A stretch of 64,000 nt of DNA, taken from assembly GCA_017308515.1 (NCBI GenBank), contig JAFKEN010000008.1:87495-151494 (forward strand). Reading direction: 5' to 3'. Origin of the DNA: Actinomycetales bacterium (GTDB lineage Bacteria > Actinomycetota > Actinomycetes > Actinomycetales > Microbacteriaceae). Shown piece by piece: positions 27,027-35,792 of this stretch; positions within the stretch are counted from its first letter, which is position 1, and each line of letters begins with the position of its first letter. The notes below the pieces were generated by a model, which was given only the letters and a program-made list of their open reading frames with translations, made no database searches and had not been told where the DNA came from. A program made the translations under genes and the position numbers.

Positions 27027-27938
27027 ATGCTCGACGCCGGCAATTTCCTCGGGCAGCTGTTCGTGATCGCGCTGCTGATCGTCCTCGCGATCTTCGTGCT
27101 CACGCTGCTGTTCCGCTCGATCCGCATCATCCCGCAGGCCTACGCGGGGATCGTGGAGCGGCTGGGCCGCTACCACAAGACCCTCTCCCCCGGCCTCAAC
27201 ATCCTGGTGCCCTTCATCGACCGGCTTCGGCCGCTCGTCGACATGCGCGAGCAGGTCGTCTCCTTCCCGCCCCAGCCGGTCATCACCGAGGACAACCTCG
27301 TCGTCTCGATCGACACCGTCGTCTACTTCCAGGTGACGGACGCGCGCGCCGCGACCTACGAGATCGCCAACTACCTCGGCGCGGTCGAGCAGCTCACCAC
27401 GACGACCCTGCGCAACGTCGTCGGCGGCATGAACCTCGAGGAGGCGCTGACCTCGCGCGACTCGATCAACACGCAGCTGCGGGCGGTGCTCGACGAGGCC
27501 ACCGGCAAGTGGGGCATCCGGGTCGGGCGCGTCGAGCTCAAGGCGATCGACCCGCCCGCCTCCATCCAGGACTCGATGGAGAAGCAGATGCGCGCCGAGC
27601 GCGACCGTCGCGCGCAGATCCTCACCGCGGAGGGCACCAAGCAGGCCGCGATCCTGCAGGCGGAGGGCTCGCGCCAGGCGGCGATCCTCGAGGCCGAGGG
27701 CGACGCGAAGGCGCAGGTGCTCCGCGCGCAGGGTGAGGCGGAGGCGATCACGACGGTGTTCGGCGCGATCCACGCGGGCAACCCCGACAGCCCGCTGCTG
27801 GCCTACCAGTACCTGCAGACCCTGCCGAAGCTCGCCGAGGGCGACTCGAACAAGATGTGGATCATCCCGAGCGAGCTCACCGAAGCGCTCAAGGGCATCG
27901 CCGGCGGGTTCATGAAGAACCCCCCGACCGGGAAGTAG
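27027..27938 (+). CDS. SPFH/Band 7 (stomatin-like) membrane protein
   Basis: The 303-residue protein has one N-terminal membrane helix (about 10-30). The SPFH domain follows (GIVERLGRYHKTLSPGLNILVPFIDRL and VSIDTVVYFQVTDARAATYEIANY). A long coiled-coil of alternating Ala, Glu and Gln with AEGxxQAAILQAEG repeats runs to about residue 245. The C-terminal YLQTLPKLAEGDSNKMWIIPSEL is typical of the QmcA/stomatin group. These proteins oligomerise in the membrane, organise microdomains and work with NfeD partners, encoded just upstream. Confidence 0.92.
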   Translation: MLDAGNFLGQLFVIALLIVLAIFVLTLLFRSIRIIPQAYAGIVERLGRYHKTLSPGLNILVPFIDRLRPLVDMREQVVSFPPQPVITEDNLVVSIDTVVYFQVTDARAATYEIANYLGAVEQLTTTTLRNVVGGMNLEEALTSRDSINTQLRAVLDEATGKWGIRVGRVELKAIDPPASIQDSMEKQMRAERDRRAQILTAEGTKQAAILQAEGSRQAAILEAEGDAKAQVLRAQGEAEAITTVFGAIHAGNPDSPLLAYQYLQTLPKLAEGDSNKMWIIPSELTEALKGIAGGFMKNPPTGK

Positions 27939-27944
27939 CCGCCG

Positions 27945-28715
27945 GTGGCGGCACGGGAGGGGTACTTCTCCTCCCCACTCCCCCGTGTGATCGCGCACCG
28001 CGGTCTGCACACCGAGGCGCCCGAGAACACCCTGCTGGCCTTCGCGAACGCGGTCGGCATCGGGGTCGTGCACCTGGAGACCGACGTGCACGCCTCGGCC
28101 GACGGGGTCGCCATCATCAGCCACGATCCCGACCTGCGCCGGGTGGCCGGCCGGGAGGGGCGCGTCGAGGACTTCACGGCGGACCAGCTGGCGAAGATCC
28201 CGCTCGGCGAGGACCAGAGCTTCTGCACCCTCGCCGAGGCTCTCGACGCCTTCCCCGAGACCAACTTCAACATCGACATCAAGACCCCGGCCGCGGTCGC
28301 GCCGACGATCGCGACGGTGCACGAGGCGAACGCGCAGAAGCGCGTGCTGATCGGGTCGTTCCGCACCTCCCGGCGCCGGCCGGTCGTCGCGGGCCTGCCC
28401 GGTGTCGCGACGTCGATCTCGGCCGAGGGGGCGCTGCCGGCGGTCGCGGCGGCCAACGCGGGCGCGCGCCGGGTGGTGCGCCGCATCCTGCGCTACGTGG
28501 ATGCCGTCCAGTTCCCGCTGCGGATGCTCGGCATGCCCACGATGAACGCGCGCACCATCCGCACCTTCCACGACGCGGGGGTCGAGGTGCACGTCTGGAC
28601 GATCAACGATCCCGCCGAGATGGAGCGCCTGCTGGAGCTCGGAGTGGACGGTCTCGTCACCGACCGCGCGGACCTCGCGCTGCCGATCGTCGATGCCTAC
28701 CGCTCGCGCCACTGA
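27945..28715 (+). CDS. Glycerophosphodiester phosphodiesterase
   Basis: This 256-residue product belongs to the GDPD family, which hydrolyses glycerophosphodiesters to glycerol-3-phosphate and an alcohol. The catalytic region VIAHRGLHTEAPENTLLAF carries the active-site His and Glu, and LETDVHASADGVAIISHDPDL contains further metal and catalytic residues. C-terminal VHVWTINDPAEMERLLELGVDGLVTDR is also family-typical. There is no signal sequence, so it is cytosolic. It starts at GTG, 6 nt after the SPFH gene. Confidence 0.92.
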   Translation: MAAREGYFSSPLPRVIAHRGLHTEAPENTLLAFANAVGIGVVHLETDVHASADGVAIISHDPDLRRVAGREGRVEDFTADQLAKIPLGEDQSFCTLAEALDAFPETNFNIDIKTPAAVAPTIATVHEANAQKRVLIGSFRTSRRRPVVAGLPGVATSISAEGALPAVAAANAGARRVVRRILRYVDAVQFPLRMLGMPTMNARTIRTFHDAGVEVHVWTINDPAEMERLLELGVDGLVTDRADLALPIVDAYRSRH

Positions 28716-28901
28716 CCCCCGTCGACACCGCCCCGTCCCCCGCGCGCTGCCGAACCACCCGGCGGGCGCTGGGAAAGCTCTGAAAACGGCCGCCGGTCGG
28801 CATACCCGCGGCGAACGTGACGTTATACAGGAGCGTCCGGAACGGAGACCGCCGCGCACCCGCGGCCGCCCGACCGGCGCAGCGCAGGAGGAGGCCACAC
28901 G

Positions 28902-29276
28902 ATGGCGGATCGCAGCTTGCGCGGGATGCGACTGGGATCGCAGAGCCTGCAGAGCGAGGAAGGCGTCGAGTTCGCGGCGCGGCGGAAGGCCGTGTACCGC
29001 GCCGAAGACGGATCGACCTTCGAGATGACGTTCGCGGCCGACGCCGAGATCCCCGAGGTCTGGCAGTCGCCGCGCACCGGCCAGGAGGGCCGCCTCGTCG
29101 ACGAGGACGGCGCTCTCGTCGCCGTCGAGGAGGCCGAGGTCAAGGCCCCCCGCACCCACTGGGACATGCTGCTCGAGCGCCGCACGCGCGCCGAGCTGGA
29201 GGAGCTCCTCCAGGAGCGGCTCGAACTGCTCCGCGCCCGCCGCGGAGCCCAGAAGGACGGTCGCGGCGCGGCCTAG
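28902..29276 (+). CDS. rbpA: RNA polymerase-binding protein RbpA
   Basis: The 124-residue actinobacterial factor binds the principal sigma factor and stabilises open complexes. The N-terminal tail ends with a conserved SLRGMRLGSQSLQSEEG. The beta-barrel core follows (RKAVYRAEDGSTFEMTFAADAEIP), and the C-terminal sigma-interacting helices read RTHWDMLLERRTRAELEELLQERLELLR. The core lacks the cysteines found in streptomycete RbpA. A strong AGGAGGAGG lies upstream of the ATG. A GGGAAA at 28771 could be part of a stress sigma promoter, but its partner box is poor. Confidence 0.95.
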   Translation: MADRSLRGMRLGSQSLQSEEGVEFAARRKAVYRAEDGSTFEMTFAADAEIPEVWQSPRTGQEGRLVDEDGALVAVEEAEVKAPRTHWDMLLERRTRAELEELLQERLELLRARRGAQKDGRGAA

Positions 29277-29300
29277 GTCTCCCGCGCCGGGATCGTTCTC

Positions 29301-29328
29301 GGAACCGCCGCCTTCGGGCGGCGGTTCC
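29301..29328 (+). terminator. Intrinsic terminator of rbpA
   Basis: GGAACCGCCGCC (29301-29312) and GGCGGCGGTTCC (29317-29328) form a perfect 12-bp stem closed by a TTCG tetraloop, followed by TTCTC. It lies 24 nt past the rbpA stop, and the convergent lnt ends 50 nt beyond it. Confidence 0.88.
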
Positions 29329-29378
29329 TTCTCATGCGGGGGCCTCGTCGGACGGTTCGTGGGCCTCGGAGGAGCCGG

Positions 29379-31052
29379 TCAGCGACCGCGCCGTGCGCGC
29401 ACGGTGATCCCCGCGCCCAGGAGCAGCGCGAGCGCGCCGAGCCCGAGCGCCGCTTCGAGTCCGCCGCCCAGCAGGGCCGCCGGCGTGACGGTGCTCGACA
29501 GCGGCACGTCGGCGACGATCGTGCCGACCGTGTAGGGCGCGATCTCGTGCGAGACCGAGCCGTCGGGGGCGATGAGCCCGCTCGTGCCGACGGTCGAGAT
29601 GTTGACGACGCTGCGGCCGAACTCGAGCGCGCGGATGCGCGCGATCGCGAGCTGCTGCACGTTCTCGTCGGTGCGGCCGAAGTCGGCGTTGTTGGTCTGC
29701 GCGAAGATCACCTGCGCGCCGTCGCGGATCTCCTCGCGCATGAGGCCGTCGTCGACGATGTCGAAGCAGATCGCGATCCCCGCCCGGGTGCCGGCGACCG
29801 GCAGGGTCGGCGCGGTCGTGCCGGGCGTGTACTCGCGCTGGATGAGGTCGATCAGCTCCGGCGCGAAGGGTCGGAAGAACGCCCGGTCGGGCACGTACTC
29901 TCCGAAGGGCACCGGGTGGCGCTTGTCGTAGAAGGCGACCTGGCCCCGCCCGGCCTCCCACAGCGTCGAGGTGTTGAAGTAGAGGTCGGTGCCGTCGGGA
30001 CCGGGCCGCTTCGTGATGATGCCGCTCAGCAGCGGGGCGTCGGCGAGCTCCGAGATGCGGTCGAACACCGCGGCCGCGTCGGCGCTGCGCAGCGGGTCGA
30101 GGTCGGATCCGCCCTCGGGCCAGATGACGACGTCGAGGTCGTCGTCGACGATCGGCAGCGTCGCGCGCGCCTGCCCCAGCAGGTTGTCGCCGGTGTGCGC
30201 GGGCGGGTCGAAGTAGCCCGCCTTCGTGTTGCCCTGCACCGCCCCGACGCGGATCGTGCCGTCCGTCGGCACAGGCCAGCCGGGCAGCGCCGCGAGGGTC
30301 GCGAGCAGCACGAGCGGTGCCGCGACGAGCGCCCACGGCTCGACGGCACGCGCGGCGGCAGGCGGCGACACCATCCCGCCGGGCCGCGCCGCGCGCCGGC
30401 CCCACAGCTCGACGCCGACCGCGACGATCAGCGCGGCGGCGAACACGAGCGCGAAGCTCGTGCCCGAGGCGCCGAGCCACGGGAACAGCCCGGTGAAGGC
30501 GCCGTCGGACTGCGAGAACGCGACCCGGCCCCACGAGAAGCCGCCGTAGGGGAACGTGCTCGACACGGCCTCCCGCGCGGTCCACAGCCCCGCGATCGTG
30601 GCCGGGGTGAGCAGCAGGCGGCCGAGGGTACCGGGCCAGAGGGTCGGGATCCACCGCCAGGCCAGCGCGATGAGCCCCGCGCCGAGGCCGGTGTAGACCC
30701 CCATCACGGTCGAGAGCGCTGCCCAGGGCACCGGCCCGAGGAAGGTCGTGGCCCAGAGGATGTGCACGAGGTAGAAGCTCTCGCCGAACAGCAGCCCCAC
30801 GAGCAGACCCGAGCCGAACCCGCGGCCGCGCAGCGCCCACAGCAGCAGCGCGAGCACCGGGATCGCGAGCGGCCACCAGTCCCGATCGGGGAAGGCGCCG
30901 TCGAACACCGGCCCGGCCGCGACCGCGACGAGCAGGGCGGCCGGCAGGGGCATGCTCGCCGGGAGCGGCGCCCGGCGCGCGCCCGCGGGCCGCGCGCTCA
31001 CCCGCGTCGGCGCGGGGGCCGCGGTCTCGGTCTGCGGGGCGAGGGCGACCAT
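29379..31052 (-). CDS. lnt: Apolipoprotein N-acyltransferase (chromosomal copy)
   Basis: The 557-residue membrane enzyme adds the third acyl chain to lipoproteins. The N-terminal half has about six helices including FLGPVPWAAL. The nitrilase-like domain from about residue 250 carries the Glu-Lys-Cys triad: WPEGGSDLDP, FYDKRHPVPFGEYVPDR and AICFDIVDD. TNNADFGRTDENVQQ is also typical. ATG 31052 overlaps the TGA of helY, so it is translationally coupled. A second, diverged copy lies on the mobile element at 53.5-55.2 kb. Confidence 0.94.
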   Translation of the reverse strand: MVALAPQTETAAPAPTRVSARPAGARRAPLPASMPLPAALLVAVAAGPVFDGAFPDRDWWPLAIPVLALLLWALRGRGFGSGLLVGLLFGESFYLVHILWATTFLGPVPWAALSTVMGVYTGLGAGLIALAWRWIPTLWPGTLGRLLLTPATIAGLWTAREAVSSTFPYGGFSWGRVAFSQSDGAFTGLFPWLGASGTSFALVFAAALIVAVGVELWGRRAARPGGMVSPPAAARAVEPWALVAAPLVLLATLAALPGWPVPTDGTIRVGAVQGNTKAGYFDPPAHTGDNLLGQARATLPIVDDDLDVVIWPEGGSDLDPLRSADAAAVFDRISELADAPLLSGIITKRPGPDGTDLYFNTSTLWEAGRGQVAFYDKRHPVPFGEYVPDRAFFRPFAPELIDLIQREYTPGTTAPTLPVAGTRAGIAICFDIVDDGLMREEIRDGAQVIFAQTNNADFGRTDENVQQLAIARIRALEFGRSVVNISTVGTSGLIAPDGSVSHEIAPYTVGTIVADVPLSSTVTPAALLGGGLEAALGLGALALLLGAGITVRARRGR

Positions 31053-33553
31053 CAGGCCACCGCCGAATACGCGACGATGCCGCGGCGGATCCCGTCGATC
31101 GCCGAGCGCGCCGTGCGGCCCGCCTCGCCGTCGGCCACGAGCGACACCTGGTCGAGCAGGTCGATCGCCTGCTTCATCACGCGCACGAAGTCGCCCGCCG
31201 CGAGGCCCGCATCCCGTAGCACGGAGTCGAGCTGCTGGCCCTGCGCCCACTTCGCGGTCGCGAGCGCGATAGCGGCCGACAGCGGCTCCGAGACCGGGAG
31301 CCGGTGGTGGCCCTCGAGCGCCGAGAGCTCCTCCCAGACGCCCTCGGTCGCCTCGAGCGCGGCGGCGAAGCCGCCGCGCGGCAGGCGGCGGTCGAGGTCG
31401 TCTCCCTGCTCGCGCCGCGGCTCGTAGACGAGGCAGCTGATCATCGCCGCGAGCTGGGGGGCGTCCAGGCCGTCCCAGAGGCCGCGGCGCAGGCACTCGG
31501 CGACGAGCAGGTCGCGCTCCCCGTAGATGCGCCGCAGCGCGCGCCCGGGAGCGGCGACGACGAGCGCACCGTGCGCGTCGTGCTCGAGATAGCGCAGGTC
31601 GCGCAGCAGCTCGGTGATCCGGTCGAACACCGCCGCGACCGCGCCCGTGCGGCCGTGGATCTGCCCGGTCAGCCGGTCGTGGTCGCGCTTCAGGCGCCAC
31701 CACCTCTCCGCCCAGCGGGCGTGGGCCTCGCGATCGTTGCAGGAGTGGCAGGGGTGGGCCCTCATGCGCTTGCGCAGCTCGGTGATCCGCCGCTGCCGCC
31801 GTTCGCGCGTGGCGCGCGACTCCCCCGAGCCCGACCGCTCGGCGCGCTGCACCTGCTTCTCGAGGTCGGTCAGTTCGCGGCGCACCGAGGCGTACTCGGT
31901 GAAGTCGCCGAGGTGGCAGCGCATCGCCTCGGCGTAGGCGGCGAGCGCCTCCTCCTGCTTGCGCACCTCGCGCGCGAGGTCGACGACCGCCCGGTCGGCC
32001 TGGAACTGCGCGAAGGAGCTCTCGAGGATCTCGCGGGTGCGCGGGCGGCCGAACTGCTCCACCAGGTTGACCGCCATGTTGTAGGTCGGCCGGAAGCTCG
32101 AGTTGAGCGGGTAGGTGCGCCGCGAGGCGAGCGCCGCGACCGCCTGCGGGTCGAGCCCGCCGGCCCACTGGATGACGGCGTGCCCCTCGACGTCGATGCC
32201 GCGGCGGCCGGCGCGGCCGGTCAGCTGGGTGTACTCCCCCGGCGTGATGGGAACCCGCGCCTCGCCGTTGAACTTCTCGAGCTTCTCGAGCACGACCGTG
32301 CGGGCGGGCATGTTGACGCCGAGCGCGAGCGTCTCGGTCGCGAAGACCGCCTTGAGGAGCTTGCGCTGGAAGAGCTCCTCGACGATCTCCTTGAAGGCGG
32401 GCAGCATGCCCGCGTGATGCGCCGCGACGCCGCGCTGCAGCCCGTCGAGCCAGTTCCAGTAGCCGAGCACGCCGAGGTCGGCGTCGGGCAGGGTGCGGGT
32501 GCGCTCCTCGACGAGGGCGCGGATCTCGTCGCGCTCCCAGCGTTCGGTGAGGCGCACGTCGCGGCGCACGACCTGTTCGACGGCCTGGTCGCAGCCGGCG
32601 CGGCTGAAGATGAAGAAGATCGCGGGCAGCAGGCCCCGGCCGTCGAGCAGGCGCACGACGTCGGGCCGGTCGAGCCGCTCCCCCGCGCCACGATCCCAGC
32701 GCTGCCCGCCCTCGCTGCCACGGCCGCCCTGCCCCTTGCGATGGTGCCGACCGGGATGCGCGCCGCGGTAGGTGCCGGCCCCGCGCCCGCCCGCGGCCGC
32801 GAGCCGCACCAGCTCCGGGTTGACCCGGTCGGCGGAGGCGCGCGCGCCGTCGGCGCGCGCCTCGTCGTCGAACAGCTCGAGCAGCCGCCCGCGCACGAGC
32901 ACGTGCTGCTGAAGCGGCACCGGCCGCTCCTCGCTGACGATGACGGTCGTCGACCCCCGCACCGCCTGCAGCCAGTCGCCGAACTCCTCCGCGTTGCTCA
33001 CCGTCGCGGAGAGCGAGACCAGGGCGACCGAGGCGGGGAGGTGGATGATGACCTCCTCCCAGACCGCCCCGCGGAACCGGTCGGCGAGGTAGTGCACCTC
33101 GTCCATGATCACGAAGCGCAGATCGCGCAGCAGCGGCGAGTCGGCGTAGAGCATGTTGCGCAGCACCTCGGTCGTCATGACGACGACGCGCGCGCCCGAG
33201 TTGATGTTGGTGTCGCCGGTCAGCAGCCCGACGTTCTCCGGCCCGTGCTCGGCGGCGAGCTCGGAGAACTTCTGGTTGCTGAGCGCCTTCATCGGGGTCG
33301 TGTAGAAGACCTTGTCGCGGCTGCGGGTGAGCGCGAGGTGCACCGCGAACTCGGCGACGATCGTCTTGCCGGCGCCGGTCGGAGCCGCGACGAGCACCCC
33401 GTGGCCCTCCTCGAGGGCGCGGCAGGCCGCCTCCTGGAAGGGGTCGAGCGGGAACTCGTGGCGGTCGCGGAAGGCGTCGAGCTCCGGGGTGCCGCGCCGC
33501 GCGCGCGCCGCTGCGAAGCGCTCCGCCGGGGAGAGGGCGACCTCGTCGGCCAT
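31052..33553 (-). CDS. helY: Ski2/Mtr4-like DExH RNA helicase
   Basis: This 833-residue helicase has Walker A APTGAGKT (about residue 55), TTPMKALSNQKF, the DEVH box (FVIMDEVHYLADRF), SLSATVSNAEEF, and motif VI LTGRAGRRGID. The C-terminal DSHCT domain includes ECLRRGLWDGLDAPQLAAMISCLVYEPRRE. A Gly/Arg/His-rich insertion lies between about residues 250 and 305. The family unwinds structured RNA in turnover; HelY is its actinobacterial member. It lies 3 nt from tatC, as in many actinobacteria. Confidence 0.92.
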   Translation of the reverse strand: MADEVALSPAERFAAARARRGTPELDAFRDRHEFPLDPFQEAACRALEEGHGVLVAAPTGAGKTIVAEFAVHLALTRSRDKVFYTTPMKALSNQKFSELAAEHGPENVGLLTGDTNINSGARVVVMTTEVLRNMLYADSPLLRDLRFVIMDEVHYLADRFRGAVWEEVIIHLPASVALVSLSATVSNAEEFGDWLQAVRGSTTVIVSEERPVPLQQHVLVRGRLLELFDDEARADGARASADRVNPELVRLAAAGGRGAGTYRGAHPGRHHRKGQGGRGSEGGQRWDRGAGERLDRPDVVRLLDGRGLLPAIFFIFSRAGCDQAVEQVVRRDVRLTERWERDEIRALVEERTRTLPDADLGVLGYWNWLDGLQRGVAAHHAGMLPAFKEIVEELFQRKLLKAVFATETLALGVNMPARTVVLEKLEKFNGEARVPITPGEYTQLTGRAGRRGIDVEGHAVIQWAGGLDPQAVAALASRRTYPLNSSFRPTYNMAVNLVEQFGRPRTREILESSFAQFQADRAVVDLAREVRKQEEALAAYAEAMRCHLGDFTEYASVRRELTDLEKQVQRAERSGSGESRATRERRQRRITELRKRMRAHPCHSCNDREAHARWAERWWRLKRDHDRLTGQIHGRTGAVAAVFDRITELLRDLRYLEHDAHGALVVAAPGRALRRIYGERDLLVAECLRRGLWDGLDAPQLAAMISCLVYEPRREQGDDLDRRLPRGGFAAALEATEGVWEELSALEGHHRLPVSEPLSAAIALATAKWAQGQQLDSVLRDAGLAAGDFVRVMKQAIDLLDQVSLVADGEAGRTARSAIDGIRRGIVAYSAVA

Positions 33554-33556
33554 CGC

Positions 33557-34429
33557 TCAGCCCTCCGCGGGCACGGCGCCGTCGAGCAGCGCCTCCTGAC
33601 GCCGGGCCGCGATGCGGTCGTGCCAGAGCGCGATGCCCACCGCGGCGAAGTAGAGCGCGGTCATCGGGATCGCCAGCAGCACCATCGAGAGCAGGTCCGC
33701 GGCGGGCGTGGCGATCGCCGTGAACGCGACGATCGCGATGACCGCCCAGCGCCATCCCTTGAGGATCGCCTTCCCGGAGATGACGCCGGCGAAGTCGAGC
33801 AGCACGAGGAACACCGGCAGCACGAACGCGACGCCCACCGCGAGCATGAGCTTCACGACGAAGTCGAGGTAGTACTTCGCGTCGTAGAGCGCCGTCGCGT
33901 CCTCGGGGAGGAAGCGGTACATGACCTCGACGATGCGCGGCAGCACGAACCAGCCGGCGACGCAGCCGGCGAGGAAGAGCGGCACGGCCGAGAAGAAGAA
34001 GCCGAAGGTGTAGCGCTTCTCGCGGGTGTTGAGCGCCGGCACGAAGAAGGCGAACAGCTGGTAGAGCCAGGCGGGGCTCGAGAGCACGATGCCGGTCGCG
34101 AGCGCGACCTGCACCTGCACGTCGAACGCGCCGGTGATACTCGTGAAGTTGATCGCGACCGAGCCGGCGTCCTGCCCGCGCGCCTCGGCGATCGCGAACA
34201 CCGGGCCGCTCAGCGCGTGCCAGCTGCCCTGCCCGTCGAGCGCCTTCGCGGCGCCGGGGAACAACGGGTCGATCAGATCGCCGAACCAGGTGAGGTCGTA
34301 GACGGCGAAGCCGATGACGGTGCCGCCGACGATGGCGAGCGCCGCGCGGGTGAGCCGCTTGCGCAGTTCGACGAGATGTTCGCCGAGCGACATCCGCCCT
34401 TCGGGATTCCGCCGGCGTGGGGCGGCCAC
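33557..34429 (-). CDS. tatC: Sec-independent protein translocase subunit TatC
   Basis: The 290-residue, six-helix protein recognises twin-arginine signal peptides. The conserved N-terminal NPEGRMSLGEHLVELRKRL includes the cytoplasmic Glu region, and the loop Phe/Pro-rich segment PAWLYQLFAFFVPALNTREKRY is diagnostic. GTG 34429 is kept as start because NPEGRMSL is conserved in actinobacterial TatC; ATG 34393 would drop it. It follows tatA after 4 nt. Likely clients in this window include the exported phosphoesterase at 0.9-2.6 kb and the Rieske protein. Confidence 0.95.
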   Translation of the reverse strand: MAAPRRRNPEGRMSLGEHLVELRKRLTRAALAIVGGTVIGFAVYDLTWFGDLIDPLFPGAAKALDGQGSWHALSGPVFAIAEARGQDAGSVAINFTSITGAFDVQVQVALATGIVLSSPAWLYQLFAFFVPALNTREKRYTFGFFFSAVPLFLAGCVAGWFVLPRIVEVMYRFLPEDATALYDAKYYLDFVVKLMLAVGVAFVLPVFLVLLDFAGVISGKAILKGWRWAVIAIVAFTAIATPAADLLSMVLLAIPMTALYFAAVGIALWHDRIAARRQEALLDGAVPAEG

Positions 34430-34433
34430 CCGC

Positions 34434-34652
34434 TTACTTCTTGTCGGCGGACTGGTCGGACTCGGCCGAGGTCGACTCGGTGCTGTTCGCGTCGGCCTCG
34501 CCGTTCTTCAGTTCGCTGCGGAAGACCCGCATCGACTGACCGAGGCTGCGCGCGAGCGCCGGGAGGCGCGTCGCGCCGAACAGCAGGAGCACGACGACGA
34601 GGATGATGACCCAGGTCTGCCACTGGTTCCACAGGTAGAGGTGGAAGAACAC
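34434..34652 (-). CDS. tatA: Sec-independent protein translocase subunit TatA
   Basis: The 72-residue protein has one membrane helix ([36 protein letters not shown]) with the hinge and amphipathic helix of TatA, and an acidic/polar C-terminal tail. It starts at GTG 34652 with GGAGG 8 nt upstream. It oligomerises to form the Tat translocation pore together with TatC, encoded directly downstream. Confidence 0.95.
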   Translation of the reverse strand: MFFHLYLWNQWQTWVIILVVVLLLFGATRLPALARSLGQSMRVFRSELKNGEADANSTESTSAESDQSADKK

Positions 34653-34718
34653 GCTGACCCTCCTCGAGCCGGGCGCCGACCGGCGGCGCCCCGGGGCGGA
34701 CGCTCCGGTGGAACGAGT

Positions 34719-35792
34719 CTAACCCAGCGGGTCGGCCGCAGCTCCGTCGGCGTGCCCGTCGTAGCGCGCGAGCGCGGCCGTCGCCCAGTCGTGCACCGCG
34801 GCGCGCGCCTCCGGCGGGCCGAGCACCTCGAGCATGCCGGGGTTCGCCCCGACCAGGCGTTTGAGGCCGTGGTAGTGCGAGACCCGCACCGTCGTGCGCA
34901 CCGGCGCCCCGGAGGCGGTCGCCGGCAGACCCGGCAGGTAGTCGGCCAGCAGCGGCACCGCGGCGGGCGCGAGCTCGAGCTCGACCTCGAGATCCTCGTC
35001 GGAGGGCTCGAACAGCCGCTCGGGCAGGCCGACCTCGCCGAGCCGGTGCTCGATCGGCTGGTCAGTGATCACGGGATCCGAGATGCGGTCGAGCCGGAAC
35101 GTGCGCACCGCCTGGCGCAGGTGGCACCACCCGCGCAGGTACCAGTCGACGTCGAGCGACTCGACGCGCAGCGGATCCACTCGCCGGCGCTCGTACTCGC
35201 CGCGCGAGTTCAGGTAGCCCAGCTCGACCTGCAGGCCCCGCTCGACCGCCTCGCGGATCACCGCGAGGGTCGCATCGGTGCTCTGCTCGGCCACCGCGAC
35301 CGGGGCGGGCGCCCCGGAGGAGCCGCGCGAGAGCTTCGCCATGAGGCTCGCGATCGCCGCCCGGTCCGCGTTCTCGGGCAGCGCCGACAGGTACTGCAGC
35401 CCCGCGATGAGGGCGGCGGCCTCGCGCGCCGAGAAGCGCGGCGAGTCGTCGATCGCGACGAGGTTGGTCAGCACGATGCGGCCGTGCTCCTCGAAGGCCT
35501 CCCAGTCGATGTCGAACAGGTCGCCGTGCTGGTAGGCCGCGTGATCCCCGGGGATCCCGCTCACGGCGATGAGCTCGACGGCCTCGCGGATCGCGTCGGG
35601 CGTGACGCCGAAGTGCGCGGCCGCCTCGTCGACGGTGGCGCCGTCGCGATCCATGAGCCAGGGCACGAGCGAGAGCAGGAAGGCGAGCTTGTCGCGCGCC
35701 TGCAGCGGCGGCGGGGCCGTCGGGCGGCTCGGCTTCGCGGGGCGGGTGCGGGGTGCGCGGCCGCCGGGGGCCCCGGACGTCGGCTCAGCCAT
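34719..35792 (-). CDS. pafC: WYL-domain regulator PafC
   Basis: The 357-residue protein pairs with PafB to activate DNA-damage genes independently of LexA/RecA. After a Pro-rich tail (about 25 residues) comes the HTH region KLAFLLSLVPWLMDRDGATVDEAAAHFGV. The WYL domain follows, with LNSRGEYERRRVDPLRVESLDVDWYLRGWCHLR and the RTFRLDRIS ligand-binding segment. ATG 35792 overlaps the pafB stop by 8 nt, which supports translational coupling. The proteasome genes that usually accompany pafBC are absent. Confidence 0.93.
   Translation of the reverse strand: MAEPTSGAPGGRAPRTRPAKPSRPTAPPPLQARDKLAFLLSLVPWLMDRDGATVDEAAAHFGVTPDAIREAVELIAVSGIPGDHAAYQHGDLFDIDWEAFEEHGRIVLTNLVAIDDSPRFSAREAAALIAGLQYLSALPENADRAAIASLMAKLSRGSSGAPAPVAVAEQSTDATLAVIREAVERGLQVELGYLNSRGEYERRRVDPLRVESLDVDWYLRGWCHLRQAVRTFRLDRISDPVITDQPIEHRLGEVGLPERLFEPSDEDLEVELELAPAAVPLLADYLPGLPATASGAPVRTTVRVSHYHGLKRLVGANPGMLEVLGPPEARAAVHDWATAALARYDGHADGAAADPLG

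Noticed and set aside
28771..28797. SigR-type promoter ahead of rbpA
   Set aside because: GGGAAA is present, but the second box reads GGT instead of GTT at the expected spacing, so the match is too weak to annotate, although rbpA is SigR-controlled in streptomycetes.
29379..33755. A 1458-codon open frame on the minus strand joining lnt to upstream sequence
   Set aside because: Only the last 557 codons match a protein family; the upstream part is an out-of-frame reading of helY with biased Arg/Ala-rich composition, and lnt has its own ATG overlapping the helY stop.
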